Program-made: the position numbers and the translations under genes
Assembly: GCF_018024495.1 (NCBI RefSeq)
Contig: NZ_CP071696.1
Coordinates: 2,604,001-2,668,000 of the forward strand
DNA length: 64,000 bases
DNA from: Agromyces archimandritae
GTDB taxonomy: Bacteria; Actinomycetota; Actinomycetes; Actinomycetales; Microbacteriaceae
Direction of reading: 5' to 3'
The notes under the pieces: generated by a model
What the model saw: the letters and a program-made list of their open reading frames with translations, nothing else
Database searches by the model: none
Told to the model about the DNA's origin: nothing
In this document: positions 35,090-44,055 of the stretch, in pieces
How positions within the stretch are numbered: the first letter of the stretch is position 1
How the letters are laid out: each line of letters starts with the position of its first letter

Positions 35090-36139
35090 ATGGACGTGAT
35101 CGGCGGGGGAGTGCTCGCGGCTGTCGCCGCGGCGCTGTGGATCGCGTACCTGCTGCCGAGTTGGTTCCGCCGTCGGCAGTACCTCGCCGAGGAGCGCAAC
35201 GTCGTGCGCCTGCAGCAGGCGCTGCGCGTCATCGCCGAGACGTCGGAGACGCCCGAGACCGTCGAGGTCGAGGTCACGGCGCGCGAAGTCGCCCGCCAGC
35301 AGCGGATCGCCCGCGAGCGCGAGCTCGCGCGGGAGGCGGAGCTGCGGCAGGCCGAGGCACGCGAGGCCGAGGAGGCCGCCGAAGCGCTCGTCGCGGCCGA
35401 GGCCGCCGAAGTCGCCGCCGCGCATGCGGTCGCGGCCGCCCGCGCCGTCGCCGCGCCGGAGGCGATCGCCGAGCCCGAGGAGCCTGCGGCCCCCCGAAGC
35501 CCGGCCCCGCTCGGTGCGCAGGCCCGGGCCCGGGTGAAGCGGGTCCGCCGTGCTCGCGGCACCTGCACCCTCGCCTTCCTCGTGGGGCTCGTGGTGCTCG
35601 TCGTCGGCCTCGCACTGCTCGGCACGGGTGCAGGCGTGTGGATGGCCGTCGGCGGCGGCGTCGCGATGCTCGCCGCATGCTCGGGTCTCGTCGCGCTCGC
35701 CGGGGTGAAGCCGGCCGCGGCCCCGGCGGCCGTCGCGCCCGCCGAGTCGCAGCCCTTCGAACCGATCGAGTTCGAGGCGCCGCCCGCCGAGGCGGTGCCG
35801 TGGACCCCGCAGCCGCTGCCCAAGCCGCTGACCCTCTCCCGCGGCACGATCGCCGCGACGGTGATGGCATCCATCGAGGAGGCCGAGCGCCTGAAGCGGG
35901 CCGCTGCCGACGCGGAGCTCGCCCAGCGCGCCGCGGCCCTCGAACCGGAGCTGCCGCGTCTCGACGAGAAGCGCCGCGCCGAAGCCGCAGCGGTCGCGGA
36001 GAACGCCGAAGCCGCAGAGGCCCCCGCCCCCGCCCCGGCCGCAGACAGCCGCTACGCGCGTATGGGCATCGTCGGCGACGCGCAGCCCGGCATCGACGAC
36101 CTCGATGCGGTGCTGCGCCGCCGCCGCACCGCCGGCTGA
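35090..36139 (+). CDS. SepX/GLPR-like division membrane protein
   Basis: 349 residues. TM1 about 5-23, cytoplasmic Ala/Glu-rich coiled coil 55-125, basic stretch 145-157, paired TM2-TM3 158-205, then a Pro/Ala linker and second coiled segment to a conserved-looking RYARMGIVGDAQPGIDDLDAVLRRRR end. Topology and position after rimJ match Rv0996 of mycobacteria, corynebacterial GLPR and streptomycete SepX, proteins that organise the septum. GLPR binds the MoeA-like Glp, whose gene is absent next door. No enzyme motif. Confidence 0.72.
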   Translation: MDVIGGGVLAAVAAALWIAYLLPSWFRRRQYLAEERNVVRLQQALRVIAETSETPETVEVEVTAREVARQQRIARERELAREAELRQAEAREAEEAAEALVAAEAAEVAAAHAVAAARAVAAPEAIAEPEEPAAPRSPAPLGAQARARVKRVRRARGTCTLAFLVGLVVLVVGLALLGTGAGVWMAVGGGVAMLAACSGLVALAGVKPAAAPAAVAPAESQPFEPIEFEAPPAEAVPWTPQPLPKPLTLSRGTIAATVMASIEEAERLKRAAADAELAQRAAALEPELPRLDEKRRAEAAAVAENAEAAEAPAPAPAADSRYARMGIVGDAQPGIDDLDAVLRRRRTAG

Positions 36140-36200
36140 GCCTGCAGTCGCGTCGGATCGGGCGTCCGCTCGATGGTCATGACCACCCCCGCCGGGATGA

Positions 36201-36206
36201 TAGGCT
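36201..36206 (+). promoter_or_regulatory. -10 box of tRNA-Ala
   Basis: TAGGCT ends 11 bases before the tRNA; -35 resembles ATGACC at 36179-36184 with 16-base spacing. Confidence 0.45.
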
Positions 36207-36217
36207 CGTTGTCGCTC

Positions 36218-36290
36218 GGGCCCATGGCGCAGTTGGTAGCGCGTCTCGTTCGCAATGAGAAGGTCGGGGGTTCGAATCCCCCTGGGTCCA
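36218..36290 (+). tRNA. tRNA-Ala (CGC anticodon)
   Basis: Acceptor GGGCCCA pairs with TGGGTCC, D-arm GCGC/GCGC, anticodon loop TTCGCAA with CGC at 36251-36253, T-arm GGGGG/CCCCC with TTCGAAT. CCA not encoded. Followed by a strong terminator. Confidence 0.96.
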
Positions 36291-36307
36291 CCGATTTGCA
36301 CCGTTCG

Positions 36308-36340
36308 AACCCTGCCCCGCATCGCGGGGCAGGGTTCTTT
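36308..36340 (+). terminator. Rho-independent terminator after tRNA-Ala
   Basis: Perfect 13-base-pair stem (AACCCTGCCCCGC and its complement) with a 3-base loop and a following CTTT. Confidence 0.85.
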
Positions 36341-36472
36341 CGTTGTGTCGGCCGCGTTCGGCAGGGAGGCGGCTGATCAACCTCTCGGTTGCGACGTCGG
36401 GTCTGCTGCGTCGGCGGTGACCTGCCAGGCGCGTCCGTCCATGGGTCTCCCTGCACATCAGGTTCGGGATCC

Positions 36473-36522
36473 TTGACGACGCGTTCCCGCCGTGCCTTAA
36501 TGAAGTAATAGCCTAATTAAGG
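36473..36522 (+). promoter_or_regulatory. ArsR operator and promoter
   Basis: AT-rich island in GC-rich DNA. A perfect 7-base inverted repeat CCTTAAT (36495-36501) / ATTAAGG (36516-36522) with a 14-base centre is typical of ArsR-family operators; TTGACG at 36473-36478 is a possible -35 with TTAATG about 18 bases on. Confidence 0.55.
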
Positions 36523-36532
36523 ACATCATGAA

Positions 36533-36889
36533 ATGCCTGCTTCCGACGAATTGAGCCTCGTATTCGCCGCGCTTGCCGATCCCACGCGCCGCGAGATCCT
36601 CTCGCGGCTCGCGGCCGGGCCGGCGACCGTCGGCGAGATCGGCGCGCCCTTCCCGATGAGCGCTCCTGCGATCTCCCAGCATCTGAAGGTGCTGGAGCGT
36701 GCGGGGCTCGTCACGCGCACGACGCAGGCTCAGTGGCGAACCCTCTCGATGCAGGCCGGGCCCCTCGACCGGGCATCGGCATGGGTGGTGGAGTGCCGAC
36801 GTGAATGGAACCAGCGTCTCGACGCCCTCGAATCGCATCTGCAGCACATGAAGACCGGATCCGAAACGAACAAGGAGGAAGGATCATGA
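36533..36889 (+). CDS. ArsR-family transcriptional regulator
   Basis: 118 residues, winged HTH (ALADPTRREILSRLAAGPATVGEI, SAPAISQHLKVLERAGLV). No Cys-based metal site in the recognition helix, so this belongs to the non-metal ArsR group that is paired with SRPBCC proteins. GGA ribosome site in the operator. The stop overlaps the next gene (ATGA). Confidence 0.9.
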   Translation: MPASDELSLVFAALADPTRREILSRLAAGPATVGEIGAPFPMSAPAISQHLKVLERAGLVTRTTQAQWRTLSMQAGPLDRASAWVVECRREWNQRLDALESHLQHMKTGSETNKEEGS

Positions 36890-37338
36890 ACACCGCGATC
36901 CCGCAGTTCTCGATCACCCGCAGCTTCGACGCTCCGCGCGAACTCGTGTGGCGGGCCTGGACCGATGAGGCCGAACTCGCCCAGTGGCTGCACCCGTTCG
37001 GCGTGTCGACCGACAGCATCGCCTTCGATGTGCGGGTCGGCGGCCGCTACCGCTACACGATGACGAACGTCGAGACGGGCGAACGCTTCCCGACCGGCGG
37101 CGAGTTCCTCGAAGTGGAACCGTTCGACCGGCTCGTCTTCACGTGGGGCGAACCCGACGCCCCCGTCGAGGGCACGCCCGTCATCACGCTCACGTTCTTG
37201 CCGGACGGCGATCGCACCGAATTCGTCCTCCATCTACGCGGGTACGACGGGACGCCGGGGGACGGCTTCGTGTACGACGGCTGGGACGAGGCGCTCACCA
37301 ACTTCGGTCGGCATCTCGCGGGCGAACGGCTCGGCTGA
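36886..37338 (+). CDS. SRPBCC/AHSA1-domain protein
   Basis: 150-residue START-like hydrophobic-pocket protein (SITRSFDAPRELVWRAWTDEAEL, W..P at 37, VGGRYRY, LVFTW). AGGA site before the ATG. Coupled to the ArsR regulator, a very common pair in actinobacteria; the ligand is unknown and it may be a stress or small-molecule binding protein. Confidence 0.9.
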   Translation: MNTAIPQFSITRSFDAPRELVWRAWTDEAELAQWLHPFGVSTDSIAFDVRVGGRYRYTMTNVETGERFPTGGEFLEVEPFDRLVFTWGEPDAPVEGTPVITLTFLPDGDRTEFVLHLRGYDGTPGDGFVYDGWDEALTNFGRHLAGERLG

Positions 37339-37382
37339 CCGGTTGAGCCGAGGCCGATCACTGCGGTGCATACGGGCCGGGG

Positions 37383-37456
37383 CGACGGCGGTCGAACCGT
37401 GGATATTCGCGGGCGGACCTCGCTATTCGACGGCGGTCGAACCGTGGAAATTCGCG
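37383..37456. repeat. imperfect 45-base tandem repeat
   Basis: Two copies of a 29-base core (37383-37411, 37428-37456) differ at one base and repeat with a 45-base period; flanks are also related, and a weaker third copy (GGTGGAGTTCGCGG) occurs near 37475. Lies between the SRPBCC gene and the alpha/beta hydrolase; no open frame. Confidence 0.7.
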
Positions 37457-37538
37457 TGTGAACCCCGTTCAGGGGGTGGAGTTCGCGGCCGAAACATTTC
37501 GTGACAGGATGACCTCCCGCCATTGGAAGGAGGCCCCC

Positions 37539-38441
37539 ATGCACCCCGAAATCCTCTCCTCCCGCCGCCGATTCGCCGTCCCGACGGGCGACGGATGGAT
37601 CCGCGGCAGCACCGTCGGATCGGCCCGGCCCGGGGCGGCACCGCTCCTGCTGCTGCACGGCGGCCCCGGCGTCCCGAGCGACTACCTCGAACCGCTCGCC
37701 GGTCTCGCCGACGAGCGCCTCGTCATCCTCTACGATCAGATCGGCTGCGGCCTCTCCGAGCCGGCCCGCGACGACTCGGCCTGGCAGCTGGACCGTTTCG
37801 TGCACCGGCTCGAACTCGTGCGCCAGCACCTCGGGGTCACGGGCTTCCACGTGCTCGGCCATGCCTGGGGCGGGATGCTCGCCCTCGCCTACGCCGACCG
37901 GTACCCCGAACGGGTCCGTTCCCTGTTGATGGCGAGCCCGCTCGTCGACGCCGAGGCCTGGAGCGAAGACGCGGCATCCCTCGTCGCGGCCCTGCCGCCG
38001 CGGCATCGCGAGGCCCTTCGCGCCGGCCCCCGGCATCCCGGATTCGCCACGGCTCGCGCCGAGTACACCCGCCGGCACTATTGCCGCAGCATTCCGCGGC
38101 CCGAGCCGCTGAAACGCGCCATGACCCACCGGGGCGATGCCTCGCAGCGCGTCATGTGGGGTGCGAGCGACTTCGCACCGACCGGGACCCTCCGCGGCGT
38201 CTCCTGCACCGACGCCGTCCGCCGGCTCGACATGCCGAGCCTGTGGCTCGGCGGCGGCGACGACGAGGTGCGGCCGACGACCCTGAAGCGGTTCGCATCC
38301 ATGGCCCCGAAGAGCTCCCTCGCCGTCTTCCCCGGCGGCACGCACATGGTCCACCTCGAACAGGTCGCGCAGTACCGCGCGGTGCTCCGCAAGTATCTGC
38401 GGATGGTGGAGCCGCGAAAGGCACGGAAGGCTCGGGCGTAG
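37539..38441 (+). CDS. alpha/beta hydrolase, proline-iminopeptidase-like, nucleophile Ser replaced by Ala
   Basis: 300 residues, start after AAGGAGG. HGGPG oxyanion motif (about 44-48), YDQIGCG, and acid/His candidates in GGGDDEVRP and GGTHMVHLE match prolyl aminopeptidase-type hydrolases. The nucleophile elbow, normally G-x-S-W-G-G, reads GHAWGGM with Ala109 (codon GCC at 37863-37865). Without the Ser it should be inactive as a peptidase, so either a decayed gene, a sequence error, or a repurposed binding protein. Basic C-terminal tail (PRKARKARA). Confidence 0.85.
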   Translation: MHPEILSSRRRFAVPTGDGWIRGSTVGSARPGAAPLLLLHGGPGVPSDYLEPLAGLADERLVILYDQIGCGLSEPARDDSAWQLDRFVHRLELVRQHLGVTGFHVLGHAWGGMLALAYADRYPERVRSLLMASPLVDAEAWSEDAASLVAALPPRHREALRAGPRHPGFATARAEYTRRHYCRSIPRPEPLKRAMTHRGDASQRVMWGASDFAPTGTLRGVSCTDAVRRLDMPSLWLGGGDDEVRPTTLKRFASMAPKSSLAVFPGGTHMVHLEQVAQYRAVLRKYLRMVEPRKARKARA

Positions 38442-38451
38442 GCTGAACCGA

Positions 38452-39927
38452 GTGAGCGCCGCACCGCAGACCCAGGACATCCCGCTGAGCCCCCAGCATA
38501 AACGGAGCGCCTTCTGGGTATGCGTCTCGGTTGCCGCACTCACGATCCTCGACCTCTCCAAGGTCAACGTCGCACTGCCGGCGATCGAGCACGCCTTCGG
38601 GTCGAGCTCGACCGAGCTGCAGCTCATCGTCTCGGGGTACGTGCTCACCTTCGGCCTGTTCCTCGTGCCGATGGGCCGCCTCGGCGACCAGCGCAGCCGC
38701 AAGACGCTCTTCGTCGTCGGCCTCAGCCTGTTCACGCTGACGAGCCTCGTCGCCGGCTTCGCGCCGACCGTCGAGGTGCTCCTGGCCGCCCGTCTCGTAC
38801 AGGGCGTCGCGGCCGGCATCCAGATGCCGCAGGTGCTCGGCCTCATCCAGCAGCTGTACCAGGGGCGCGAACGCGGCCGGGCCTTCGGCCTGTTCGGGGC
38901 CACGATCGGGATCGCCACCGCGTTCGGGCCGACCCTCGGGGGGCTTGCGATCGCGCTCGGCGGGCCGAGCGACGGCTGGCGGTGGATCTTCTGGATGAAC
39001 GTGCCGCTCGCTCTCGCCGCGATCGCGCTGGCCGTATGGCTGCTGCCCGAGACCCGCACGCGTTCGAGCCGCAAGGTCTCCCTCGACCCGGTCGGCATCG
39101 CCCTGTTCGCGGTCACGGTCGTGGCCCTCATGTGGCCGTTCCTGTTCACGACGGGCTCGCCCGGCGACGACCCGGCCCGCTGGTGGCTGCTCGTGGTGTT
39201 CGTGCTCGCGGCGACGGCGTTCATCGTCTGGGAACGCCGCTATGCCGGTCGCGGCAAGGATCCGCTCGTGCCGCTCGGCCTGTTCGGCATCACCTCGTAT
39301 CGCAACGGGACGCTGCTGGCGACCGTGTACTTCGCGGCGATGCCGTCGTCGTTCCTGCTGACGACCCTGTACCTGCAGGACGGCCTCGGTCTCGAACCGG
39401 TCTTCGCCGGCATGGTGACGATCGGTTTCGCGCTGACGAGCGCATTCTCCTCGTGGCTCGGCGGCACCCTCGTCGACCGCCTCGGCCGGCCGCTCGTCGT
39501 CTGGGGCCTCGCGCTCGTGCTCGTCGGCATGGGCGCTCTGGTGCTGCTCGCCCTCACGATGCCGCCCGAGGTGACGCCCTGGGCGATGGCGGCGGCGATG
39601 ATCGTCGGCGGCTTCGGCGGCGGCCTCGTGATCTCCCCGAACCAGACGCTGCAGCTGGCGGATGTGCCGGTGCGGCAGGGCGGACTTGCCGGATCGGTGA
39701 GCCAGCTCGGGCAGCGGATCGGCACCGCGGTCGGTACGGCGGTGACGCTCTCGCTGTTCTACGCGACGATCTTCCGCGAGGCCGACGGAGAGCCCGATCT
39801 CACCGTCTACCACCACGCCTACGGCATCGGCATGGCCGCGGTCGCCGTGCTCGTCGCGATCGCCTTCGCGATCGGCGTCGTCGACTTGACGTCCCGGCGC
39901 AGGCTCCGTCGGGTCATCGCGTCGTAG
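38452..39927 (+). CDS. MFS drug efflux transporter (DHA2 type)
   Basis: 491 residues, 14 membrane helices, with motif A MGRLGDQRSRK and motif C-like GFGPTLGG region. Resembles EmrB/QacA proton-drug antiporters. GTG start with TAGGCT 7 bases upstream, likely leaderless. Its 3' end overlaps by 14 bases the converging MFS gene. Confidence 0.88.
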   Translation: MSAAPQTQDIPLSPQHKRSAFWVCVSVAALTILDLSKVNVALPAIEHAFGSSSTELQLIVSGYVLTFGLFLVPMGRLGDQRSRKTLFVVGLSLFTLTSLVAGFAPTVEVLLAARLVQGVAAGIQMPQVLGLIQQLYQGRERGRAFGLFGATIGIATAFGPTLGGLAIALGGPSDGWRWIFWMNVPLALAAIALAVWLLPETRTRSSRKVSLDPVGIALFAVTVVALMWPFLFTTGSPGDDPARWWLLVVFVLAATAFIVWERRYAGRGKDPLVPLGLFGITSYRNGTLLATVYFAAMPSSFLLTTLYLQDGLGLEPVFAGMVTIGFALTSAFSSWLGGTLVDRLGRPLVVWGLALVLVGMGALVLLALTMPPEVTPWAMAAAMIVGGFGGGLVISPNQTLQLADVPVRQGGLAGSVSQLGQRIGTAVGTAVTLSLFYATIFREADGEPDLTVYHHAYGIGMAAVAVLVAIAFAIGVVDLTSRRRLRRVIAS

Positions 39928-41407
39928 CGGCGTCTTCCCCGAGTGGATGCCCCGCGCCGGCATCCGCCCGCGAACCGTCGGAGAACGCCCCCTTCGGCAC
40001 GAGGCACAGGGCGAGCGCGGCGGCCGCCGCGGTGAGCCCGCACACGAGCCACACCGTGACGTAGCCGGTGAAGGAGCCGGCCGTCGATGAGGCGGAGGCC
40101 GCGGCATCCGCACCCGCATGCGAGAGCAGGGCGATGCCGAACACGCACGATGCGACCGCGCCGCCGACGGTCTTCACGGTGTTCGTGAGGCCCGTGGCGA
40201 CGCCCGTCTGGTGCGCGGGGGCCGCAGCGGCGGCCGCGGCCGGCAGGGCCGCGACGAGCGCGCCGGAGCCGAGGCCGACGACGACCATGTTCGCGATGAC
40301 CTGCCCGTAGGCGTCGTGGAACGGCAGGAACAGCAGGAACCCGGCAGCGACGAGGCCGCTCGCGCCGACGAGCGCGATGCGCGGGGCGACCCAGCGCGTG
40401 ACGAACGGGAACAGCATGGCGCCCGAGATCATGCCGATGAGGTAGATCCCGATGATGAGCGAGGTCGCGAACCCCGTCGTGCCCAGGCCGTACCCGGCGA
40501 CGGCCGGGTCGGTGCGGGCGAAGGTCGACAGCGGTGCCTGCGCGCCGAGCACGCTCACCCCGAAGAGGCCGGCGGTGAGGAACACGGGCCACAGCGCCGG
40601 CGAGCGGAACAGGCGCACGTCGATGAGCGGGTCCGGGTGGCGGAGCTCCCAGCGGGCGAACGGCCACACGGCCAGCACGCCGAGCACGATGAGCGACCAC
40701 GACAGCCAGTCGCCGGGCCCGTTCAGCCGCATGAAGCTGAGACCGCCGGTGAGGGCGAGGAGGGCGAGGGTGATGAGCGTCAGCCCGACGGTGTCGAGGC
40801 GGCCGCCGGCGAGATCGGGCGACTCCTCCACCCCGAACAGCACGACGACGAAGCACGCGACCACGGCCAGTGCGGGGATGAGGAGCACGACGGTCAGCGG
40901 CAGCGCGTCGATGAGCGCCCCGCCGAGCAGGGCGCCGGTGATCGCCCCCGCTTCGAGGGCGGCGACGAGGAGGCCGGCGGCCTTCGCGGTGATCGCGGCG
41001 GGGCGTTCGGCGGTGCGGCTGCGCGACCAGATGAGGGCGACTTCGAGCGGCAGCCAGACGACGTAGAAGCCCTGCAGCGCCCACGCCGCCAGGAACACCC
41101 AGAACTGGTCGGTGAACGGCAGCACGAGGCTCGCGGCCGCTGTGATCGCCGTCGACACCAGCAGGATGCGTTTGTGCCCGATCATGTCGCCGAGCTTCGC
41201 GAGTGCCGGCACGACGAGGGCCGACAGCATGAGCTGCGAGCCTTCGAGCCAGTTGACGTCGGCGTCGTGGATGCCGAGATGGCGTGCGATATCGGTGAGC
41301 ACGGGCGTGTAGTAGCCCTGCAGGATGCCGCTGGTGAACTCGACGAAGGCGAGGAAGCCGACGACGGCGGCGACGGTGCCGAGGCGGGCGGCATTCGAAT
41401 GCTTCAT
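39914..41407 (-). CDS. MFS transporter (second, convergent)
   Basis: 497 residues, about 14 helices; motif A is LGDMIGHKRI. GGAG ribosome site before ATG 41407. Not closely similar to the converging MFS gene by eye. Follows the M20 peptidase gene by 11 bases and probably forms an operon with it, suggesting transport of a peptide or N-acyl amino acid (inference). Confidence 0.87.
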   Translation of the reverse strand: MKHSNAARLGTVAAVVGFLAFVEFTSGILQGYYTPVLTDIARHLGIHDADVNWLEGSQLMLSALVVPALAKLGDMIGHKRILLVSTAITAAASLVLPFTDQFWVFLAAWALQGFYVVWLPLEVALIWSRSRTAERPAAITAKAAGLLVAALEAGAITGALLGGALIDALPLTVVLLIPALAVVACFVVVLFGVEESPDLAGGRLDTVGLTLITLALLALTGGLSFMRLNGPGDWLSWSLIVLGVLAVWPFARWELRHPDPLIDVRLFRSPALWPVFLTAGLFGVSVLGAQAPLSTFARTDPAVAGYGLGTTGFATSLIIGIYLIGMISGAMLFPFVTRWVAPRIALVGASGLVAAGFLLFLPFHDAYGQVIANMVVVGLGSGALVAALPAAAAAAAPAHQTGVATGLTNTVKTVGGAVASCVFGIALLSHAGADAAASASSTAGSFTGYVTVWLVCGLTAAAAALALCLVPKGAFSDGSRADAGAGHPLGEDAATTR

Positions 41408-41418
41408 GGTGGTGCTCC

Positions 41419-42759
41419 TCAGGCCACGAGCGCTTCGAGGAGCGCCCGGTGGAAACGTTCGCCCCGTTCGAGGCTGTCGATCTCGACGTATTCGTCGACG
41501 CCGTGGATGGATGCCCGTTGGCGCGCGTCCATCGCGAGCGGCGCGAAGCGGTACACGGCCGGCGCGAAGCGGTGGAAGTGCCGCGAGTCGGTGGCGGCCA
41601 TCATCACGTACGGGGCCGTGATCGCCTCGGGGTAGGCGACGGCGACGGCATCGCGGATCGCCGCGAACTGCGCCGTGTCGACGGGGGATTCGGGGGAGGG
41701 CTCGCTGCCCTCGAGCAGTTCGAACTCGATGCCCGGGTCGGCGACGCGGCGGCGGAGCCGGCCGATCGCCCCGTCGACGGTCTCGCCGAGCGCGATGCGC
41801 AGGTTGAGCGTCGCGCTCGCCTGCGAGGGCAGCACGTTCGGGGCGGTGCCGCCGGCGAGCATCGTCGGGGCGACCGTGGTGCGCACGAGTGCGGCAGGTT
41901 CCCCGCCCATGCGCACGAACACGCGGGCGGTGACCGGCGGCAGTGCCGCGAGCGCGGCGAGCAGCAGCTTCGCCGGGCCGCGGGTGTGGGGTACGAAGCC
42001 CGCGAGCATGGAGCGGATGGATGCCGGCATCCGCACCGGGAACGGATGCCGCGACAACCGCCCGACCGCGCCTGCGATCCGCGCTGCCGCCGTCGTCTTC
42101 GGGGGCGCGGATGCGTGCCCGCCGTCGCCGCGGGCGGTCATCCGCACCGTCATGACGCCCTTCTCGCCGACGCCGACCATCGCGGCCGGCACGCGCACGA
42201 ACGGCAGCGGGGCATCCACCACCGCCCCGCCCTCGTCGAGCACGAGCCACGGGGTGATGCCGCGCTCGCGGAACGCGTCGGCGATGCGTGCCGCGGCCTC
42301 GCCGTAGCTCTCCTCGTTGCCCCCGAAGGAGAGGTACACGTCGCGGGCGGGCCGGAAGCCGGCGCCGAGGAGGTTCTCGACGGCTTCGAGGATGACGGCC
42401 AGCGGCCCCTTGTCGTCGAGGGTGCCGCGGCCGTACACGCGGCCGGCGTCGACGACGCCCGCGAACGGCGGATGCGTCCACTCGTCGTGCTCGTCGACGG
42501 GGACGACGTCGTAGTGCGCCATGAGCACGACGGGGGCGGCATCGCTTGTGCCCCGCCAGCGGTACAGCAACCCGAAGTCGGTGATGCGCTCGCGTTCGAG
42601 CCCGGCGGCCACCCGCGGGTACAGTTCGCCGATGAGCTCCGCGAACGCTTCGAAGGGCGCGGCGCCGCGCGTCTCGAGCTCGGCGGAGACGGTGGGCAGC
42701 TGCACCATGCGGGAGAGGCGGTCGGCGACGTCGGGGCGCACCGTGAGGCGGGCGGGCAT
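41419..42759 (-). CDS. M20 family metallopeptidase (carboxypeptidase S-like)
   Basis: 446 residues. Zinc ligands: MAHYDVVP (His, Asp), GTLDDKGP (bridging Asp), GGNEES (Glu pair) and late His in DSRHFHRF. The lid/dimerisation domain lies about 200-320. Size and motifs fit the Gly-X carboxypeptidase/CPS1 branch. TACAGT 7 bases before the ATG indicates a leaderless mRNA. Followed by an MFS gene. Confidence 0.9.
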   Translation of the reverse strand: MPARLTVRPDVADRLSRMVQLPTVSAELETRGAAPFEAFAELIGELYPRVAAGLERERITDFGLLYRWRGTSDAAPVVLMAHYDVVPVDEHDEWTHPPFAGVVDAGRVYGRGTLDDKGPLAVILEAVENLLGAGFRPARDVYLSFGGNEESYGEAAARIADAFRERGITPWLVLDEGGAVVDAPLPFVRVPAAMVGVGEKGVMTVRMTARGDGGHASAPPKTTAAARIAGAVGRLSRHPFPVRMPASIRSMLAGFVPHTRGPAKLLLAALAALPPVTARVFVRMGGEPAALVRTTVAPTMLAGGTAPNVLPSQASATLNLRIALGETVDGAIGRLRRRVADPGIEFELLEGSEPSPESPVDTAQFAAIRDAVAVAYPEAITAPYVMMAATDSRHFHRFAPAVYRFAPLAMDARQRASIHGVDEYVEIDSLERGERFHRALLEALVA

Positions 42760-42846
42760 GAGGTCAACTGTAAGCCCGCCGCCGCGGCCCGCCGGTCGCG
42801 CTTCATGCGGCGGCAAGCCGTCGGCGATCCAGACAGGTTCGGCAGC

Positions 42847-43893
42847 TCAGCCGGCGTCGTCTTCCAGGAGCTCCCGCACGCGGGGCACGACCTTCGTCGC
42901 GTAGAGCTCGATGCTCCGCATCATGAGTTCGTGCGGCAGGGTGCCGTTCGAGAACTTCAGGTCGAAGCGCGCGGCGCCGATCGCGCGGATCGCGCCTGCC
43001 ATCTTCTGCGCGACGGTCTCGGGGGATCCGGCGTAGAGGGCGCCGTGCGGGCCGGCCTCGTCGGCGAAGTGCTCGCGGGTGATGGGGCCCCAGCCGCGCT
43101 CGCGGCCGATGCTGTCCATGATGGTGCGGTAGTTTGGCCAGAGCTCGTCGAGGGCCTGCTCGTCGGTGTCGGCGATATGGCCGGGCGAGTGGATCGCGAC
43201 CGGCTGCGGATCCTTGCCGAACTGGGCGAGGGCCTTGCGGTAGAGCTCGGCGAGGGGCGCGAAACGGGCGGGGCTGCCGCCGATGATGGCCAGCACGAGC
43301 GGCAGGCCGTAGTGGGCGGCGCGCACCACGGATTCGGGGCTGCCGCCGACGCCGACCCAGGTGCGCAGGCGCCCGTGCTCGACGGGCGGGTATACGAGCT
43401 GCTCGGTGAGGGCGGGCCGGAGCCGCCCCGACCAGGTGACCGGCTCCTGCGTGATGAGGGCGGCGAACAGGGCGAGCTTCTCCTCGAACAGCTCCTGGTA
43501 TTGCGAGAGGTCGTAGCCGAAGAGGGGGAACGATTCGGTGAACGATCCACGCCCGAGGATGATCTCGGCCCGCCCGTTCGAGAGCCCGTCGAGTTCCGCG
43601 AAGCGTTGGAAGACCCGCACCGGGTCGTCGCTGGAGAGCACGGTGACGGCCGAGCCGAGGTGGATGCGTTCGGTGCGTGCCGCGATCGCGGCGAGCACGA
43701 CCTCGGGGGAGGAGACGGCGAACTCGGCGCGATGATGCTCGCCGATGCCGAAGAAGTCGAGCCCGAGCCGATCGGCGGCGACCCCCTGTTCGACGACGTT
43801 GCGGAGCACCCGGGCGTGGCTCAGGAGTTCGCCGTCCGGCCCCCTGGTCACATCGCCGAAGGTGTCGAGGCCGAACTCGATCGACTGCGGCAT
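42847..43893 (-). CDS. LLM-class flavin-dependent oxidoreductase
   Basis: 348-residue luciferase-like TIM barrel: GEHHRAEFAVSSPEVVLAAIAART, LGRGSFTESFPLFGYD. FMN or F420 dependent; substrate not predictable. A GGGGG ribosome site precedes the ATG. Single gene divergent from the F420/NADP-type dehydrogenase 162 bases away, a pairing that could share a cofactor. Confidence 0.9.
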   Translation of the reverse strand: MPQSIEFGLDTFGDVTRGPDGELLSHARVLRNVVEQGVAADRLGLDFFGIGEHHRAEFAVSSPEVVLAAIAARTERIHLGSAVTVLSSDDPVRVFQRFAELDGLSNGRAEIILGRGSFTESFPLFGYDLSQYQELFEEKLALFAALITQEPVTWSGRLRPALTEQLVYPPVEHGRLRTWVGVGGSPESVVRAAHYGLPLVLAIIGGSPARFAPLAELYRKALAQFGKDPQPVAIHSPGHIADTDEQALDELWPNYRTIMDSIGRERGWGPITREHFADEAGPHGALYAGSPETVAQKMAGAIRAIGAARFDLKFSNGTLPHELMMRSIELYATKVVPRVRELLEDDAG

Positions 43894-44055
43894 GGCGCGT
43901 CCCCCGTTCCGTGTGCGTCCCTTCCGAGACTATGCCCTCGGGCGGGCCGCGCCCGGGCATCCGCCCGGGGGAGCGGGGCGGGAATGCCCTGGCCGCGCCC
44001 GGCGTTGCACCACTCGAATGCGCCCGCCAGGGCGCGTGAAGGAGCGAGGAGCACT

